NCBI GenBank assembly: GCA_963803875.1
Contig: CAWDOA010000011.1
Span: 1-64,000, forward strand
Direction of reading: 5' to 3'
From: JABDIY01 sp963803875
GTDB taxonomy: Bacteria; Actinomycetota; Acidimicrobiia; Acidimicrobiales; SZUA-35
Length of the DNA stretch: 64,000 bases
Notes under the pieces: model-generated
The model's input: the letters and a program-made list of their open reading frames with translations, nothing else
What the model was told of the DNA's origin: nothing
Databases searched by the model: none
Made by a program: the position numbers and the translations under genes
In this document: one piece after another, positions 8,501 through 18,340 of the stretch
Position numbering within the stretch: the stretch's first letter is position 1
Layout of the letters: each line of letters opens with the position of its first letter

Positions 8501-10543
8501 CGATCAGGCTGAAACCAGTGTCGTCGACGTCGATATCATTTTCGAGCACATCGATGTAGGCCACGCCGTCCTCGGCAACCTCGCCCTCGTCATCGACGGT
8601 TCGCAGTTCATCCTCGGTGTTGACAACCTGAACCTGAACCGTCGCTGGTTCGGACACCAGTTCGCCGTCGGTGGCGGTGTAGCTGAAACTGAATTCGCCG
8701 AAGTAGTCCTCGGCCGGGCTGAACAAGACACCACCATCCACAACGGTGAGCGTTCCAATCTCGGCATCGAGTTCGAGGCTGTCGGCAACGACCGCAAGGT
8801 TGGTGTCGGGGTCGGCATCGGTGTCGTTGTCGAGTATCTCGAGGACCGTTGGGGTGTCCTCGATGACGCCAGGACCGTCCGGATCCATCTCTTCGTAGTA
8901 TTCCTCGTCGAACTGAAGAGGTTGCCGCCGAGAGTCGTCGTCGTAGTACCGATCTTCGGGGTATGAGTTGAAGTAGTCGTCCTCGGCTACCGGACGGTCA
9001 GCGACCGGCGCGATCGTGACGGTCACCGTGAGTTCTTGATCTCCGGTGACCTCGCCTTCAGGTGTACTGTCGGTGACCCAAACACTGAATTCGTCGGTTC
9101 CGAACGCGTCAGGGGTCGGGGTGTAGATCAACGTACCGGCCACGCCAAGTTCGACCGAACCGAGGGCCGGATCATCCCAATCGGCGAGACTCAACGTCTC
9201 CCCGTCAACGTCGGTCTGGCCCTCAGTCAAGATGACGATTGTCGCCGGGTCGGCGTCTTCGTCGATAGAGACCTCAGCTGGAGCATCCACGGCGGGAGCG
9301 TCGTCATCGCCGTTGGTGACCGTCACCGTGACAGTGGCAGTACTGCCACCGGTTTCGCTGCCATCCACACCGGAAAGGGTGTAGGTGAAGGTGTCATCAC
9401 CGAGGACATCGCCCACTGCGGTGTAGGTGATCCCACCATCATCGTTGATCGCCGCTGTTCCCCGTGCCGGCTCGGTCACCGATACAACAGCGTTGGACGT
9501 CTTGTCGTCGGTGTCGGTGTCGTTGACAAGCACATCTATTTCCACCGTTCCTTCTTCGGCCACGGTCGCCTCGTCGTCCTTGGCCACTGGTGCATCGTCA
9601 ACCGGGGTGATCTCAACATTGAGAACTCCTGTGCTCGGTTCGCCTGCGTCGCCGGAGACTCCAAAAGTGATGGTCTGGGCGTCCAGGTTCTCGCTGCCGT
9701 CATGGGTGTAAGAGATACCTCCAGCTTCAGTGATCGCCGCCTCGCCCACCAAAGGCTCGCCGGTGATGCTCACCGTTCGGGGGCCACCATCAGGATCGGA
9801 GGCGATCAACTGATCCAAGGTCCATTCCACCGAAGCACCCTCGGAAACCGTGGCGGACAGGGACTCCACCGCGATCGGTGGATCATCCACCGGCACGATC
9901 TGGATAGTTACGACTGCACTCGCGTTGGCGGTCGAGTCATCACCGTCACTGACCGTGTAGCCGAAGGTGGCCTCGGTAGCTGAGTCGTCACTGGCGGTAT
10001 AGGTAACAACCCCCTGGTCCAGAGAAACCTCGCCAGCGTCGGCGGTGGTCACGTCAACAACAGTCAGTTGCTTGACCATCTACGTCTGAGTCGTTGGCCA
10101 GCAAATCGTCCGTGATCACAACCTGTGCACCCTCGCTGAGAGTTCCCGACGAGCGGAAGATCGTCATCCTCAGCGACCGGGGCATCGGCCACCGCCTCGA
10201 TGGTCACCGTGACGGTGTAGATCGACTCGACACCTTCATTGGCCACGGTGTACTCGAAGGAGTCCTCGCCGTTCTCGTCGAGAGCCGGCGTGTACGTCAG
10301 CAGGATGGTGGAACCCGGAGCCAGTTCTTGACCTCTCCGACCTCACCTTTGTCCCCCTGGGTGAATCCGAATGATTGCCGACCCGGCCGGATCGTTGGCC
10401 AGAACATCGATCGTGTGAAGCCCACTGTCCTCACCGACCGTCAGCTGGTCATTACCGACGACGATTCCGGCGCCGACCGGACTAGTGGTGGCGCCGAGGC
10501 ACACCACGCAGACGAACGCCACAAACAAACGGAGAGAATTCAT
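5558..10543 (-). CDS. Giant secreted Ig/cadherin-like tandem-repeat protein with C-terminal DUF4214-like domain (several frameshifts)
   Basis: A signal peptide starts at 10543 (MNSLRLFVAFVCVVCLGATT, then SPVGA). After it come more than a dozen acidic domains of about 85-100 residues, linked by motifs such as PVNDDPTI, VNDEPT and PVDDAPVA, characteristic of VCBS/cadherin-type, Ca-binding, Ig-fold repeats of adhesins. The last 110 or so residues (IYSAMLGRRPDATGFDYW, IHGRKSDAAGKAYW) look like DUF4214. The frame breaks near 7806 (C5 run), 10070, 10140, and twice (compensating) near 10320-10345. The reconstructed length is about 1,660 residues. The product is probably exported and either surface-bound or released. 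I see no LPXTG or membrane anchor. Its place between mpa and dop is odd. Whether the breaks are real decay or sequencing indels is not decidable here; the intact repeats favour indels. Confidence 0.85.
6661..6932 (-). repeat. Near-identical intragenic repeat, copy 1 (copy 2 about 7277-7548)
   Basis: About 270 bp here is nearly identical to about 7277-7548, both encoding the domain with GTEPTKGSVELAGNEFFYVP and VEVSISITPVNDDPTIVGG-type sequence. The few differences cluster at the ends of the copies. This indicates a recent in-gene duplication or gene conversion. Confidence 0.8.
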
Positions 10544-10851
10544 GCAGACCTGATCGGCCCTCTCACACCGCCCTTTAGCGATTCCGCGCTCAATCCGCCA
10601 ATAGAGGCGGGAGACCTACACCGCCAGGTGTTGAGCCTGCTGACCAGGACCAATGAGCCGAAAGGCTCAAGTCCAGCGCCTCGACGCAACGCTCTCGGTC
10701 CCGGGAACAATCATTCCAGCCTGATGGCTGCAGGGAACGATGTGGGATGCGCAGCGAGTGCGCCACGACTCACAGCAAGCCCACGCCCAACAGAACCCGC
10801 CGCCACCGGCTAACGCCTCCGTGGCGGGGAACGGGCCCCCTGCAGGGGAAG
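10544..10851. other. 308-bp non-coding spacer with structured segment between mpa and the repeat-protein gene
   Basis: I see no credible gene. The spacer holds a hairpin with a 6-bp stem and GAAA loop (10654-10659 with 10664-10669), closed outside by GGAC/GTCC (10647-10650 with 10671-10674). An alternative 8-bp pairing of 10631-10638 with 10663-10670 would be mutually exclusive with the first hairpin. On the minus strand this would lie in the 5' leader of the repeat protein. The part near 10815-10850 resembles sequence at 30068-30099. Confidence 0.5.
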
Positions 10852-12657
10852 CTATAGATACTGGCCGGTGGCGACCTGTTCGATGGACTTGCCGCCGGTG
10901 TTGTCCGAACCTGCCGGGCCGATGAGCGTGCGAACGTACACGATGCGCTCGCCCTTCTTCCCAGAAATCTTGGCCCAGTCGTCGGGGTTGGTGGTGTTCG
11001 GCAGGTCTTCCTGCTCCTTGAACTCCTGGGTGACCGACGCGAGCAGATCCTCGGTTTTGATGCCCTTTTCGCCTTCGGCCAGGAACCGTTTGATGGCCAG
11101 CTTCTTGGACCTTCGCACGATGTTCTCGATCATCGCTCCACTGCTGAAATCCCTGAAGTAGAGGATCTCTTTGTCGCCGTTCTGATAGGTGACCTCGAGG
11201 AAGCGAGTGCCGTCGTCGGTTCGATACATGAAGTCGACGGCCTGATTGACCATCTTGGCGATCGCATCATCCCGGTGAGGAGCCCCGTCGGTCTCCGACG
11301 CATGGATCGGAAGCTCGGGGGTCAGGTAACGGTTGAAGATCGCCCGAGCTGCCTCGGGTCCTGGCCGTTCGATCTTGATCTTCACATCGAGCCGACCGGG
11401 TCGGAGAATGGCGGGATCGATCAGATCTTCACGGTTGGAGGCACCGATCACAATGGTGTTCTTCAAGGTTTCGACGCCATCGATTTCGGCCAGGAGCTGG
11501 GGAACGATGGTGCTTTCGATGTCGGAGCTGATGCCACTGCCCCGGGTCCTGAACAACGATTCCATTTCGTCGAAGAAGATGATGACCGGGATCCCTTCTT
11601 CGCTCTTCTCCCGAGCTCGTTGGAAGATCAACCGGATCTGACGTTCGGTTTCACCGACGTACTTGTTCAGAAGTTCAGGGCCCTTGATGTTGAGGAAGAA
11701 GCTTCGATGTTCGGTGTCGCCGCTCTTCTCGGCGACCTTGCGGGCCAGCGATGCAGCCACCGCCTTCGCTATCAACGTCTTGCCACAACCGGGAGGGCCG
11801 TAGAGCAGGATGCCCTTGGGCGCCGGGAGCTCGTGCTCGGTGAAGAGATCGCTGTGGAGGAATGGCAGCTCGACCGCATCGGTGATCTCTTCGATTTGGG
11901 AGTCAAGCCCACCGATATCGCTGTAGGCCACATCGGGAACCTCTTCCAGAACCAGGTCTTCGACCTCTGATTTGGGCAACCTCTCGATCAGCAACGACGA
12001 TCGGCCGTCGAGAAGCAGCGAGTCACCGGCCCGGATGTGTTCGTCGTAGAGGTGTTCAGCCAATTGGGCAACCCGCTCTTCGTCGGCTCGCCCGACAATG
12101 ATCGCCCGCTTCTTGTCGGCCAGCAGTTCCTTCACGGTGACCACTTCGCCGGCGGTGTCAGGCTCTCGCACCTGCACCACATTGAGGCTTTCGTTGAGGA
12201 CGACCTCGGCACCCCGTTGAAGTTCCGACTCGTCGATGGCCGGGTGCACCTCGACCTTCATCTTGCGACCACTGGTGAAGATGTCGACGGTTTCGTCGTC
12301 GTTGACCCCGATCAGGGTTCCGTAGGCCGAAGGCGGTTGGGTCAGCTTGTCAACCTCGTCCCGCAGCGCACTTATTTGTTCACGCGACTCTCGGAGGGTG
12401 TAGGTGAGTTTCTCGTTCTGGTTGACCGCCTGGGACAACTGTCCCTTGGTGTCGAGCAGCCGCTCTTCCAAGGTACGGACTCGCTTCGGAGCGTCCTGAA
12501 GTCGACGGCGCAGTGCGACGTTCTCCTCTTCCATTCCTTTGACCTGCTCTTGAAGCTCGGCCAGGCTCGCTTCGTAGCTGGCCAATCGCTTCTCGTATTC
12601 TGAAGTACTGATGGCCTGATCTCCTTGAAACCTTCGCCCAATTTGTCGGGCGCTCAC
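10852..12657 (-). CDS. mpa: Proteasome-associated AAA+ ATPase Mpa/ARC
   Basis: 601 residues from the GTG at 12657. Domain order: N-terminal coiled coil (about 20-105) that binds Pup, tandem OB folds (about 110-230), then the AAA+ module with Walker A GPPGCGKT (287-294), Walker B IIFFDEMESL, sensor and arginine-finger region (NREDLIDPAILRPGRLD), and a C-terminal tail ending GQYL. That HbYX-like end inserts into the alpha-ring pockets. It unfolds pupylated substrates into the PrcAB core. A perfect AAGGAG (12621-12626) stands 8 nt before an ATC codon at 12612, so the real start may be there (see findings). Upstream on the same strand is an S9 oligopeptidase. Confidence 0.96.
   Translation of the reverse strand: MSARQIGRRFQGDQAISTSEYEKRLASYEASLAELQEQVKGMEEENVALRRRLQDAPKRVRTLEERLLDTKGQLSQAVNQNEKLTYTLRESREQISALRDEVDKLTQPPSAYGTLIGVNDDETVDIFTSGRKMKVEVHPAIDESELQRGAEVVLNESLNVVQVREPDTAGEVVTVKELLADKKRAIIVGRADEERVAQLAEHLYDEHIRAGDSLLLDGRSSLLIERLPKSEVEDLVLEEVPDVAYSDIGGLDSQIEEITDAVELPFLHSDLFTEHELPAPKGILLYGPPGCGKTLIAKAVAASLARKVAEKSGDTEHRSFFLNIKGPELLNKYVGETERQIRLIFQRAREKSEEGIPVIIFFDEMESLFRTRGSGISSDIESTIVPQLLAEIDGVETLKNTIVIGASNREDLIDPAILRPGRLDVKIKIERPGPEAARAIFNRYLTPELPIHASETDGAPHRDDAIAKMVNQAVDFMYRTDDGTRFLEVTYQNGDKEILYFRDFSSGAMIENIVRRSKKLAIKRFLAEGEKGIKTEDLLASVTQEFKEQEDLPNTTNPDDWAKISGKKGERIVYVRTLIGPAGSDNTGGKSIEQVATGQYL
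12621..12626 (-). promoter_or_regulatory. Consensus Shine-Dalgarno inside the called mpa 5' end
   Basis: The minus strand reads AAGGAG here. The next codons in frame that could start are an ATC 8 nt downstream (12610-12612), or TTG farther on. It is ideally spaced for initiation at ATC, or the ATC may be a miscalled ATG. Confidence 0.45.
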
Positions 12658-12741
12658 CCCACGAGACTACTCCGTTTGCGCACCATGGGAGAACCGGGTT
12701 GTGTCCCATGAGCCCTATCGGCCGATCCGGTCCGAAACTGA

Positions 12742-14806
12742 TCAGGTAAGAGCGTCGATCAGGAAGGCCAGCACTTCGGCTTCATCACGCCAGGCGTCAT
12801 ATCTCCCGGTGGAACCGAAGTGTCCGGCCCCCATTTCGGTTTTGAGGAGGATCGGTTTGTCTCCGGTGTTTCTCTCTCGCAATCCCATCACCCACTTGGC
12901 CGGTTCCCAGAACCGAACCCTGGGGTCGCTGAGACCAGCGGTCACGAACATCGCCGGATAGTCGGCTTGGGCAAGATTCTCGTATGGGCTGTACGACATC
13001 ATCGCTCGGTAGATCGACTCCGATTCGAGCGGATTGCCCCACTCATCCCATTCGATCTGGGTGAGTTGTTGGGTGGTATCGATCATCGTGTTCACGACAT
13101 CGACGAAGGGCACTTCGGCCACGACAGCACCAAACAGGGATGGGTCTCGATTGAGTGTCGCACCGACCAGGAGGCCGCCGGCCGAACCGCCCCGAATGCC
13201 GAGCTGTTCAGGTGTGGTGAGCCCCCGAGCGATGAGCTCACGAGCGCAGGTTTCGAAGTCGGTGAAACTACAGACCTTGTTCTCGTACTTCGCGGCTTCG
13301 TACCACGAACGACCGAGCTCGCCGCCGCCTCGTACGTGGGCGATCGCAAACGTGAAGCCACGATCGAGCAGCGAGAGCCGAGCGATCGAGAAGCTGGGAT
13401 CCATCGCAGCTTCGTAGGCGCCGTAGCCGTAGAGCACGGCGGGATGTGGGCCCTCCCCTCGATCTCGCCGCCACACCAAGATGATTGGCACTGCGGTGCC
13501 GTCCTCGGCGGTGGCCCAGATGCGATCGGTCTCGTAGGTCGCAGAATCGAAATCGCCGAGCACGGGCGTTTGTTTGAGCACGGTGCGATCCCTGGTGATC
13601 AGGTCATAGGAACAGACCATCGGCGGTGTCACCATGCTGGCGTACACGTAACGGAACGTCGTTACGTCGGGTTCAGGGTTGGCCCCCGGGTACACGGTGC
13701 TGACCGTCTCGGGTTGGTCCATGACGTACTCCTCGCCGTCATCGAGATCGCGGATGCGGAGCTGGAGTAGCCCGTGGCTGCGCTCCACCAGCACCATGTG
13801 CTGTTTGAAGATGTCGAACCCGGACAAGGTGACATCGTCGCGGTGGGGAACCTCCTCAACCCATGCCGTCTCCGGGGGGTTGCCGGCTGCCACAACCTCA
13901 GCGGGCGCCGAGAGCAGCCGGAAGTTCTTCGCATCCCGGTTGGTGTGCATGAAGAACCGGCTTTCGCCCGTGGGCGAGGTTCGGTGCCCGATGTGGTACT
14001 CGATTCCGAACGAACGGGGCGCAACCACAAACGGCGCCGACGCTGAGATCGTCGGCGGGAATCAGCAGTATCTCGTCGGTGACTGCTGATCCGAGCCCTA
14101 TGTGCACGAAGCTGTCATCTCGTTCTTTGCTGAGCCCGACAAAGAACTGATGGTCCGGCTCTTCGAGAATCAGCGTGTCGCTCACGGGGTTGGTTCCAAG
14201 CACGTGCCGCCAGATCTGGAACGGCCGGTGGGTGTTGTCGGGCCTCACGTACAGGAACGATGTTCCATGATTGTCCCACGCCGAACCCGACATCACCCCG
14301 TCGATGTTCAGCGGCTTTGAGATCCCCGAGTCGATGTCGAGGAGGTGGAGTTTGTAGGTTTCGTCGCCGTCGGTATCAACTCCGTACAGGCACTGGGTGT
14401 GATCCTTGGAGATGTCGAACACACCCATATCGAAGTAGTCGTGACCCTCCGCCAGGGCGTTCTCGTCGATCACAACGACTTCAGGACCGGGGTCACCGCC
14501 TCGAACCGGCGCCAGCCGGCGACAGTGCACTCCGTATTGTTTTCCTTCCTCGGTTCGCCCGTAGTACTCCCACCGGTCCTTCTTGATCGGAACGCTGAGG
14601 TCGGTTTCCTGAACCCTCGCCTTGATCTCGTCGAAGATGCTCTGGTTCAGCTCCTTCAGAGAAGCGCTGAAGGAGCTGACGCGTTCGTTCTCGGCTTCGA
14701 GAAAGGCAAGCACGTCCGGGGCCTCCGGATCCTCCAACCAGGCGTGGGGATCTTCAACTCTGTCGTTCCAGAGTTCACGGACACGAGGTTCACGTTCGGT
14801 GCTCAC
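12742..14806 (-). CDS. ptrB: Oligopeptidase B-like S9A serine peptidase (frameshift near 14030)
   Basis: The first frame (GTG at 14806) encodes RVEDPHAWLEDPEAPDVLAF and the beta-propeller start down to IPADDLSV. After a one-base shift near 14030 the second frame continues APFVVAPRSFGIEYHIGHR to the C-terminus at 12742. Together they give about 687 residues, the size of oligopeptidase B. The catalytic domain has the nucleophile in GGSAGGLL, the Asp region in VTAGLSDPRV and the His in GAGHFG. Such enzymes cut short peptides after basic residues in the cytoplasm; no signal peptide is seen. Being 85 bp upstream of mpa on the same strand, it could degrade proteasome products (inference). Confidence 0.9.
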
Positions 14807-15001
14807 TGCCGCTCAGTCTGCCCTTCGCCGCACCGATTCCTGTGCTCACAACCAACGAACCAGAATCACTGTTTCGACGCCGTGCGCCGCACCGTGGGAG
14901 CGATCCTCAACCGTGAAGCTCTACCACCACCGGTGTTGGCCCTTGGCCACAATCCCAGCAGCCCAACCAACTCCGAGGTCGAATCACTACGGTGGAACCC
15001 G

Positions 15002-15694
15002 ATGGCGAAGACATATCCGCAAACTGAGTTCTCCCCTCCGTCGGGCTCCACCCGCCTCGTATTGGTCCGTCACGGGCAATCGGTTCCGCTTGTGGAAAAT
15101 GAGCCGTTTGCGGTAGTCGATGGGCATGGCGATCCGGCCCTGTCGCCCAGAGGCATCATGCAGGCAGAGCGGGTGGCGGAGCGCCTGAGAGGCGAGGACA
15201 TTGCAGCGATCTACGCCTCAAGCCTCACCCGCACCCAGCAGAGTGCGGCACCGCTGGCGGTGCGATACGAACTCGAGGTTCGGATCGAACACGATCTTCG
15301 AGAGGTCTTCCTCGGAATTGGAGAGGCTGGGCAGTTTCGAATCATGGTGCAGGAGGAGCATCCGGCTGTCATGGCGGTTCGGGCTTCCAAGGAGTGGGGA
15401 GAGATTCCGGGTGCGGAGACCAATTTGCAGCTGACCGAACGGGTCGTCGGCGCGCTCGACCGGATTCACTCCCAGCACCGCGACGAGGCGGTTGTGGTCT
15501 TTTGCCATGGTGGCGTGATCGGAGCAGCCGTAGGCCATGTGTTGAGCGTGAACCCGTTCCGGATGTCGGGTGCGAGGAACGGATCGATCACCGAAATCGT
15601 TCGAACCCCTTCCGATTGGATTCTTCGAAGCTTCAACGACGCCAGTCACATTGGGTCACTTTTCTCAGATCATGACCCCTGCAACCTCGGATAG
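15002..15694 (+). CDS. Histidine phosphatase (phosphoglycerate mutase-like)
   Basis: 230 residues from ATG 15002 (MAKTYPQTEF). It has the RHG signature LVLVRHGQSVP near residue 21, the second arginine region YASSLTRTQQSA, and the second catalytic His in VVVFCHGGVIGA, so the phosphohistidine mechanism is intact. Substrate cannot be predicted; the branch includes broad-specificity phosphatases and cofactor-dependent mutases. It is divergent from the ptrB-like gene across 195 bp and upstream of a diguanylate cyclase on the same strand. An open frame continues far upstream but overlaps the peptidase antisense, so the later start is chosen. Confidence 0.88.
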   Translation: MAKTYPQTEFSPPSGSTRLVLVRHGQSVPLVENEPFAVVDGHGDPALSPRGIMQAERVAERLRGEDIAAIYASSLTRTQQSAAPLAVRYELEVRIEHDLREVFLGIGEAGQFRIMVQEEHPAVMAVRASKEWGEIPGAETNLQLTERVVGALDRIHSQHRDEAVVVFCHGGVIGAAVGHVLSVNPFRMSGARNGSITEIVRTPSDWILRSFNDASHIGSLFSDHDPCNLG

Positions 15695-15814
15695 CGCCAT
15701 GCAGACCTTTGCCCATTCAACCACTCTGGGTGGGCGCGGCACCCTTATGAGTCAGACCCTCCCGGCTCTGGCATGGCGAATGCCCTAGTTTTGGGGTCGA
15801 GACACGGAGAGAAC

Positions 15815-17263
15815 GTGGCGGAGAGATTCTGGACGAGGCGAATTGAGGCGGCGGCTGCGACACTGCTGGGCGCGTCCGCATTGCTTGCCCTCCTGAATCT
15901 GATTTTCGGCGAGCGAACCACGGCGGAACGACGAGCACTGGCCGTCATCGGAATCGTCTTGGTCGGATCCGGAGCCGCCACCTTGATGACCCACATCATC
16001 AGCAGGAATCGGACGTTCCGCCTGTTGCCCCCGATCCTGGTCGCGATCGCCACGATCGCTGCGGTTCTTTTTGGTGGGGTCGTCGACACTGCAGCCGGGG
16101 TCGTCGGTCTGACGCTGATCGCCAGCTTCATTCTGGTGTATGTGGGGTTTGTTTCTCCACCGGGGGTCGCTCTCGCCGCAGCACCTTTGGTCCTGGTGCT
16201 GTTGCTTCTCGCCCGGGAGGCTGACCGGGAGAACATCACCTTGGCGCTGCCGATCGTGGCGGTGCCGGCACTTGCGCTGCTGGCCGAACTCGTCTCGTAT
16301 CTCACCACCCGAACAACCGAAGTCGGGGCTCGGAACGATCGGCGGCTGGCAGAACTCGACCGGCTCAGCGGTGTGCTGAAACAGTTTCGCCGACCATCCA
16401 CACTTCCCGAAGCGGGCACACAGATCGCCCACGCAGCGCTGGACTCCTTCGGGGCCCAGCGAGCAACAGTCGTTCTGCGTGATGCCGCGGGTGACATTCT
16501 CACCGTCACGCAGGGTGCAACTGTGAACGCAGTCCCCGAAGCAACCACGGCCAAGCTCATCGCCGACGCAGTGAGCGGCTCGGATCCACTGATGGTCTCC
16601 ACCGATCGTCACGGCCAGATCCTCTTGATTCCCCTCCCGACCGACGACGGCACTCCCGCTGGTGCCGTCTTGATGCATCCGGTGAAGTCGGTCGACCAGG
16701 AGTTCGTGATCGACATGGCGTACATCTTCCAGAACAGTGTCTCCATCGCCATCGGCCATCTGTACGTCATCGATCAGTTGAACCGAAGGACGCTGATCGA
16801 TCCGCTCACCGACCTCGGCAATCGTCGCCACGCCGACCGCCTGCTTCGTTCGCTCGCCCCCGGCGATGCGGTGGTGCTGCTCGATCTGGACGGCTTCAAG
16901 TCCGTGAATGACACCTTGGGTCATGCTGCCGGAGACGAAGAGTTGCGGTTGCTCAGCAAGCACCTGAAGACGACACTTCGTGACAGTGACACAAGCGCAC
17001 GACTCGGTGGAGACGAGTTCTTGATCGTGGCCCGTCAGGCCTTCGCCGACCCTCTCACGGTGGCCGAACGTATCGTCGTGGGCTGGGCAGAGACCGCCGA
17101 TCACACCACGCTCAGCGCCGGCGTAGCGCTCCATCATGATGGCGCCACCAGCGCCGAAACCTTGGATCTCGCCGACCGAGCGCTGATCGAAGCAAAGGGG
17201 ATGGGAAAGAACCGTGCCCTCCTCGCAAACCCGTTGGTCGAAATCGAGCCCGACCGAAACTGA
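15815..17263 (+). CDS. Membrane diguanylate cyclase (TM region, GAF-like region, GGDEF)
   Basis: About 482 residues from GTG 15815, which follows GGAGA by 4 nt. An ATG at 15773 in frame has no ribosome site. Several membrane helices occupy the first 170 residues or so (LLGASALLALLNLIF, LLPPILVAIATIAAVLFGG, LPIVAVPALALLAELV). A GAF-like segment follows (FRRPSTLPEAGTQIAHAAL...RATVVLRDAAGD), then a GGDEF domain with DPLTDLGNRR, LLDLDGFKSVND and intact ARLGGDEFLIV. The catalytic motif suggests active c-di-GMP synthesis. No RxxD inhibitory site is obvious before GGDEF. A second c-di-GMP gene lies at 24.6 kb. Confidence 0.93.
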   Translation: MAERFWTRRIEAAAATLLGASALLALLNLIFGERTTAERRALAVIGIVLVGSGAATLMTHIISRNRTFRLLPPILVAIATIAAVLFGGVVDTAAGVVGLTLIASFILVYVGFVSPPGVALAAAPLVLVLLLLAREADRENITLALPIVAVPALALLAELVSYLTTRTTEVGARNDRRLAELDRLSGVLKQFRRPSTLPEAGTQIAHAALDSFGAQRATVVLRDAAGDILTVTQGATVNAVPEATTAKLIADAVSGSDPLMVSTDRHGQILLIPLPTDDGTPAGAVLMHPVKSVDQEFVIDMAYIFQNSVSIAIGHLYVIDQLNRRTLIDPLTDLGNRRHADRLLRSLAPGDAVVLLDLDGFKSVNDTLGHAAGDEELRLLSKHLKTTLRDSDTSARLGGDEFLIVARQAFADPLTVAERIVVGWAETADHTTLSAGVALHHDGATSAETLDLADRALIEAKGMGKNRALLANPLVEIEPDRN

Positions 17264-17280
17264 CCTCCGGCAGCCGTCTT

Positions 17281-18210
17281 TCAGAAGTGATCGGCGACGG
17301 CGGAGGCGATCCGCTGAATGCTCACCTCGACGAGTTGCTGAAGCCTGCCCTCGGTCCGCCGCTGGGCGAGCAACAAGACGGCCAAGCCCGGCACGATCAT
17401 CGCCGCCCTGTACCGGTCCCACGTCTCATCGAAACTTCGGTTCATTCGAACCGCGTAGCGCTCCACCAGATCGATTTCGCAGGACCGCCGAACACGCGGG
17501 GTCATGCTGGTTGCTGCCAGCCACGCAAGGTCGGCCTCCCCCGCCTGGATCGCAACTTGTTGCCAGTCGAAAAGCTTGACCTCAGGTCCGACGACCAGGT
17601 TGTCCGCTCGTGGATCACCGTGACACACAACCGGATCTTCGAGGAGCCCGAATCGGTCGATTCGTTGCTGTCGTTGCGCCAGCAGCTTGTGGAACACCTC
17701 GGCCTCAGGGAGCAACTGGGCGCCTTTGGATAACGCTGCCGGATCAAAACCCAGCGGGGTGATCGAGCGCACCCCCAGCTCGCGGGCCAGCGGTACGGAG
17801 AGATCAGCGTGACAGTGGATCAGCGCATCGACAATCGCCATCGCTTGCATCGGCCCCAGCCCATCGATCTGATCCACCGACTCACAGCCAGACAGGTCCT
17901 CGAGCACGAACGCCGGACCGGTTTCGAGGTCGATCACGCCGTGGCAGAACGGCACGGGCAACCCGGGGTTCAACAAACGCCGGTAGACAAGCCGCTCCCG
18001 CTCGTAGGCCCCGCTGACTCTGGCGGCGTCGCCGTTGGGCCCCGATCGTGGGAGTTTCACCGCTACCGAGCGATCGGGTGACGACACTCTGTACACGTGG
18101 GAGAAGACACCCCGACCGGCACTGATGAGCTCGGTCTGGGCATCGGCAGGCATTGCCGCCACAGCGGCAGCAAGGTCTCTCGCCAGCTGTGCTTCATCAC
18201 GTTCGGCCAT
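17281..18210 (-). CDS. Aminoglycoside phosphotransferase-family kinase
   Basis: 309 residues from ATG 18210 (MAERDEAQLARDLAAAV). APH/choline-kinase fold: ATP-binding lobe with VAVKLPRSGP, the Brenner motif VVCHGDPRADNLVV with catalytic Asp and Asn, and the Mg-binding Asp in VKLFDWQQVAIQAGEADLAW. Members phosphorylate small molecules of many kinds, and the substrate is not predictable. I would not call it a resistance gene. It diverges from the MerR gene at 18341 over 130 bp. The upstream in-frame extension to 18303 lies over that gene's promoter and is rejected. Confidence 0.88.
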   Translation of the reverse strand: MAERDEAQLARDLAAAVAAMPADAQTELISAGRGVFSHVYRVSSPDRSVAVKLPRSGPNGDAARVSGAYERERLVYRRLLNPGLPVPFCHGVIDLETGPAFVLEDLSGCESVDQIDGLGPMQAMAIVDALIHCHADLSVPLARELGVRSITPLGFDPAALSKGAQLLPEAEVFHKLLAQRQQRIDRFGLLEDPVVCHGDPRADNLVVGPEVKLFDWQQVAIQAGEADLAWLAATSMTPRVRRSCEIDLVERYAVRMNRSFDETWDRYRAAMIVPGLAVLLLAQRRTEGRLQQLVEVSIQRIASAVADHF

Positions 18211-18254
18211 CGTCCCCCTATGTGACGATTTGACTACTACTTGCGGCCATTGGC

Positions 18255-18284
18255 TTGACCGGCTTTCTGCGCCGAGCGTACTGT
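18255..18284 (+). promoter_or_regulatory. Probable sigma-70-type promoter of the MerR gene
   Basis: TTGACC (18255-18260), an 18-bp spacer, then TACTGT (18279-18284). A palindromic GTAATTAC follows near 18310, and AGGGAG at 18326-18331 is 9 nt before the ATG at 18341. The longer spacer would suit a MerR-family activator, possibly autoregulation (inference). Confidence 0.45.
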
Positions 18285-18340
18285 CGGCTCTGCAGAAGTT
18301 CACACCGTGGTAATTACATCAGCGTAGGGAGTATGTGGCC

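Noticed and set aside
9036..9983. 315-codon plus-strand open frame over the repeat protein
   Set aside because: Shadow of the repeat domains on the other strand; no start or ribosome site and no recognisable domain.
5558..10543. Pseudogene call for the repeat protein
   Set aside because: Domains are intact on both sides of each break and the breaks resemble those in essential genes nearby.
10544..10851. c-di-GMP (GEMM) or cobalamin riboswitch
   Set aside because: A GNRA-capped hairpin is present, but the conserved core strings of those classes are not.
17281..18210. Aminoglycoside-resistance gene
   Set aside because: The APH fold is shared by many metabolic kinases, and nothing in context suggests resistance.
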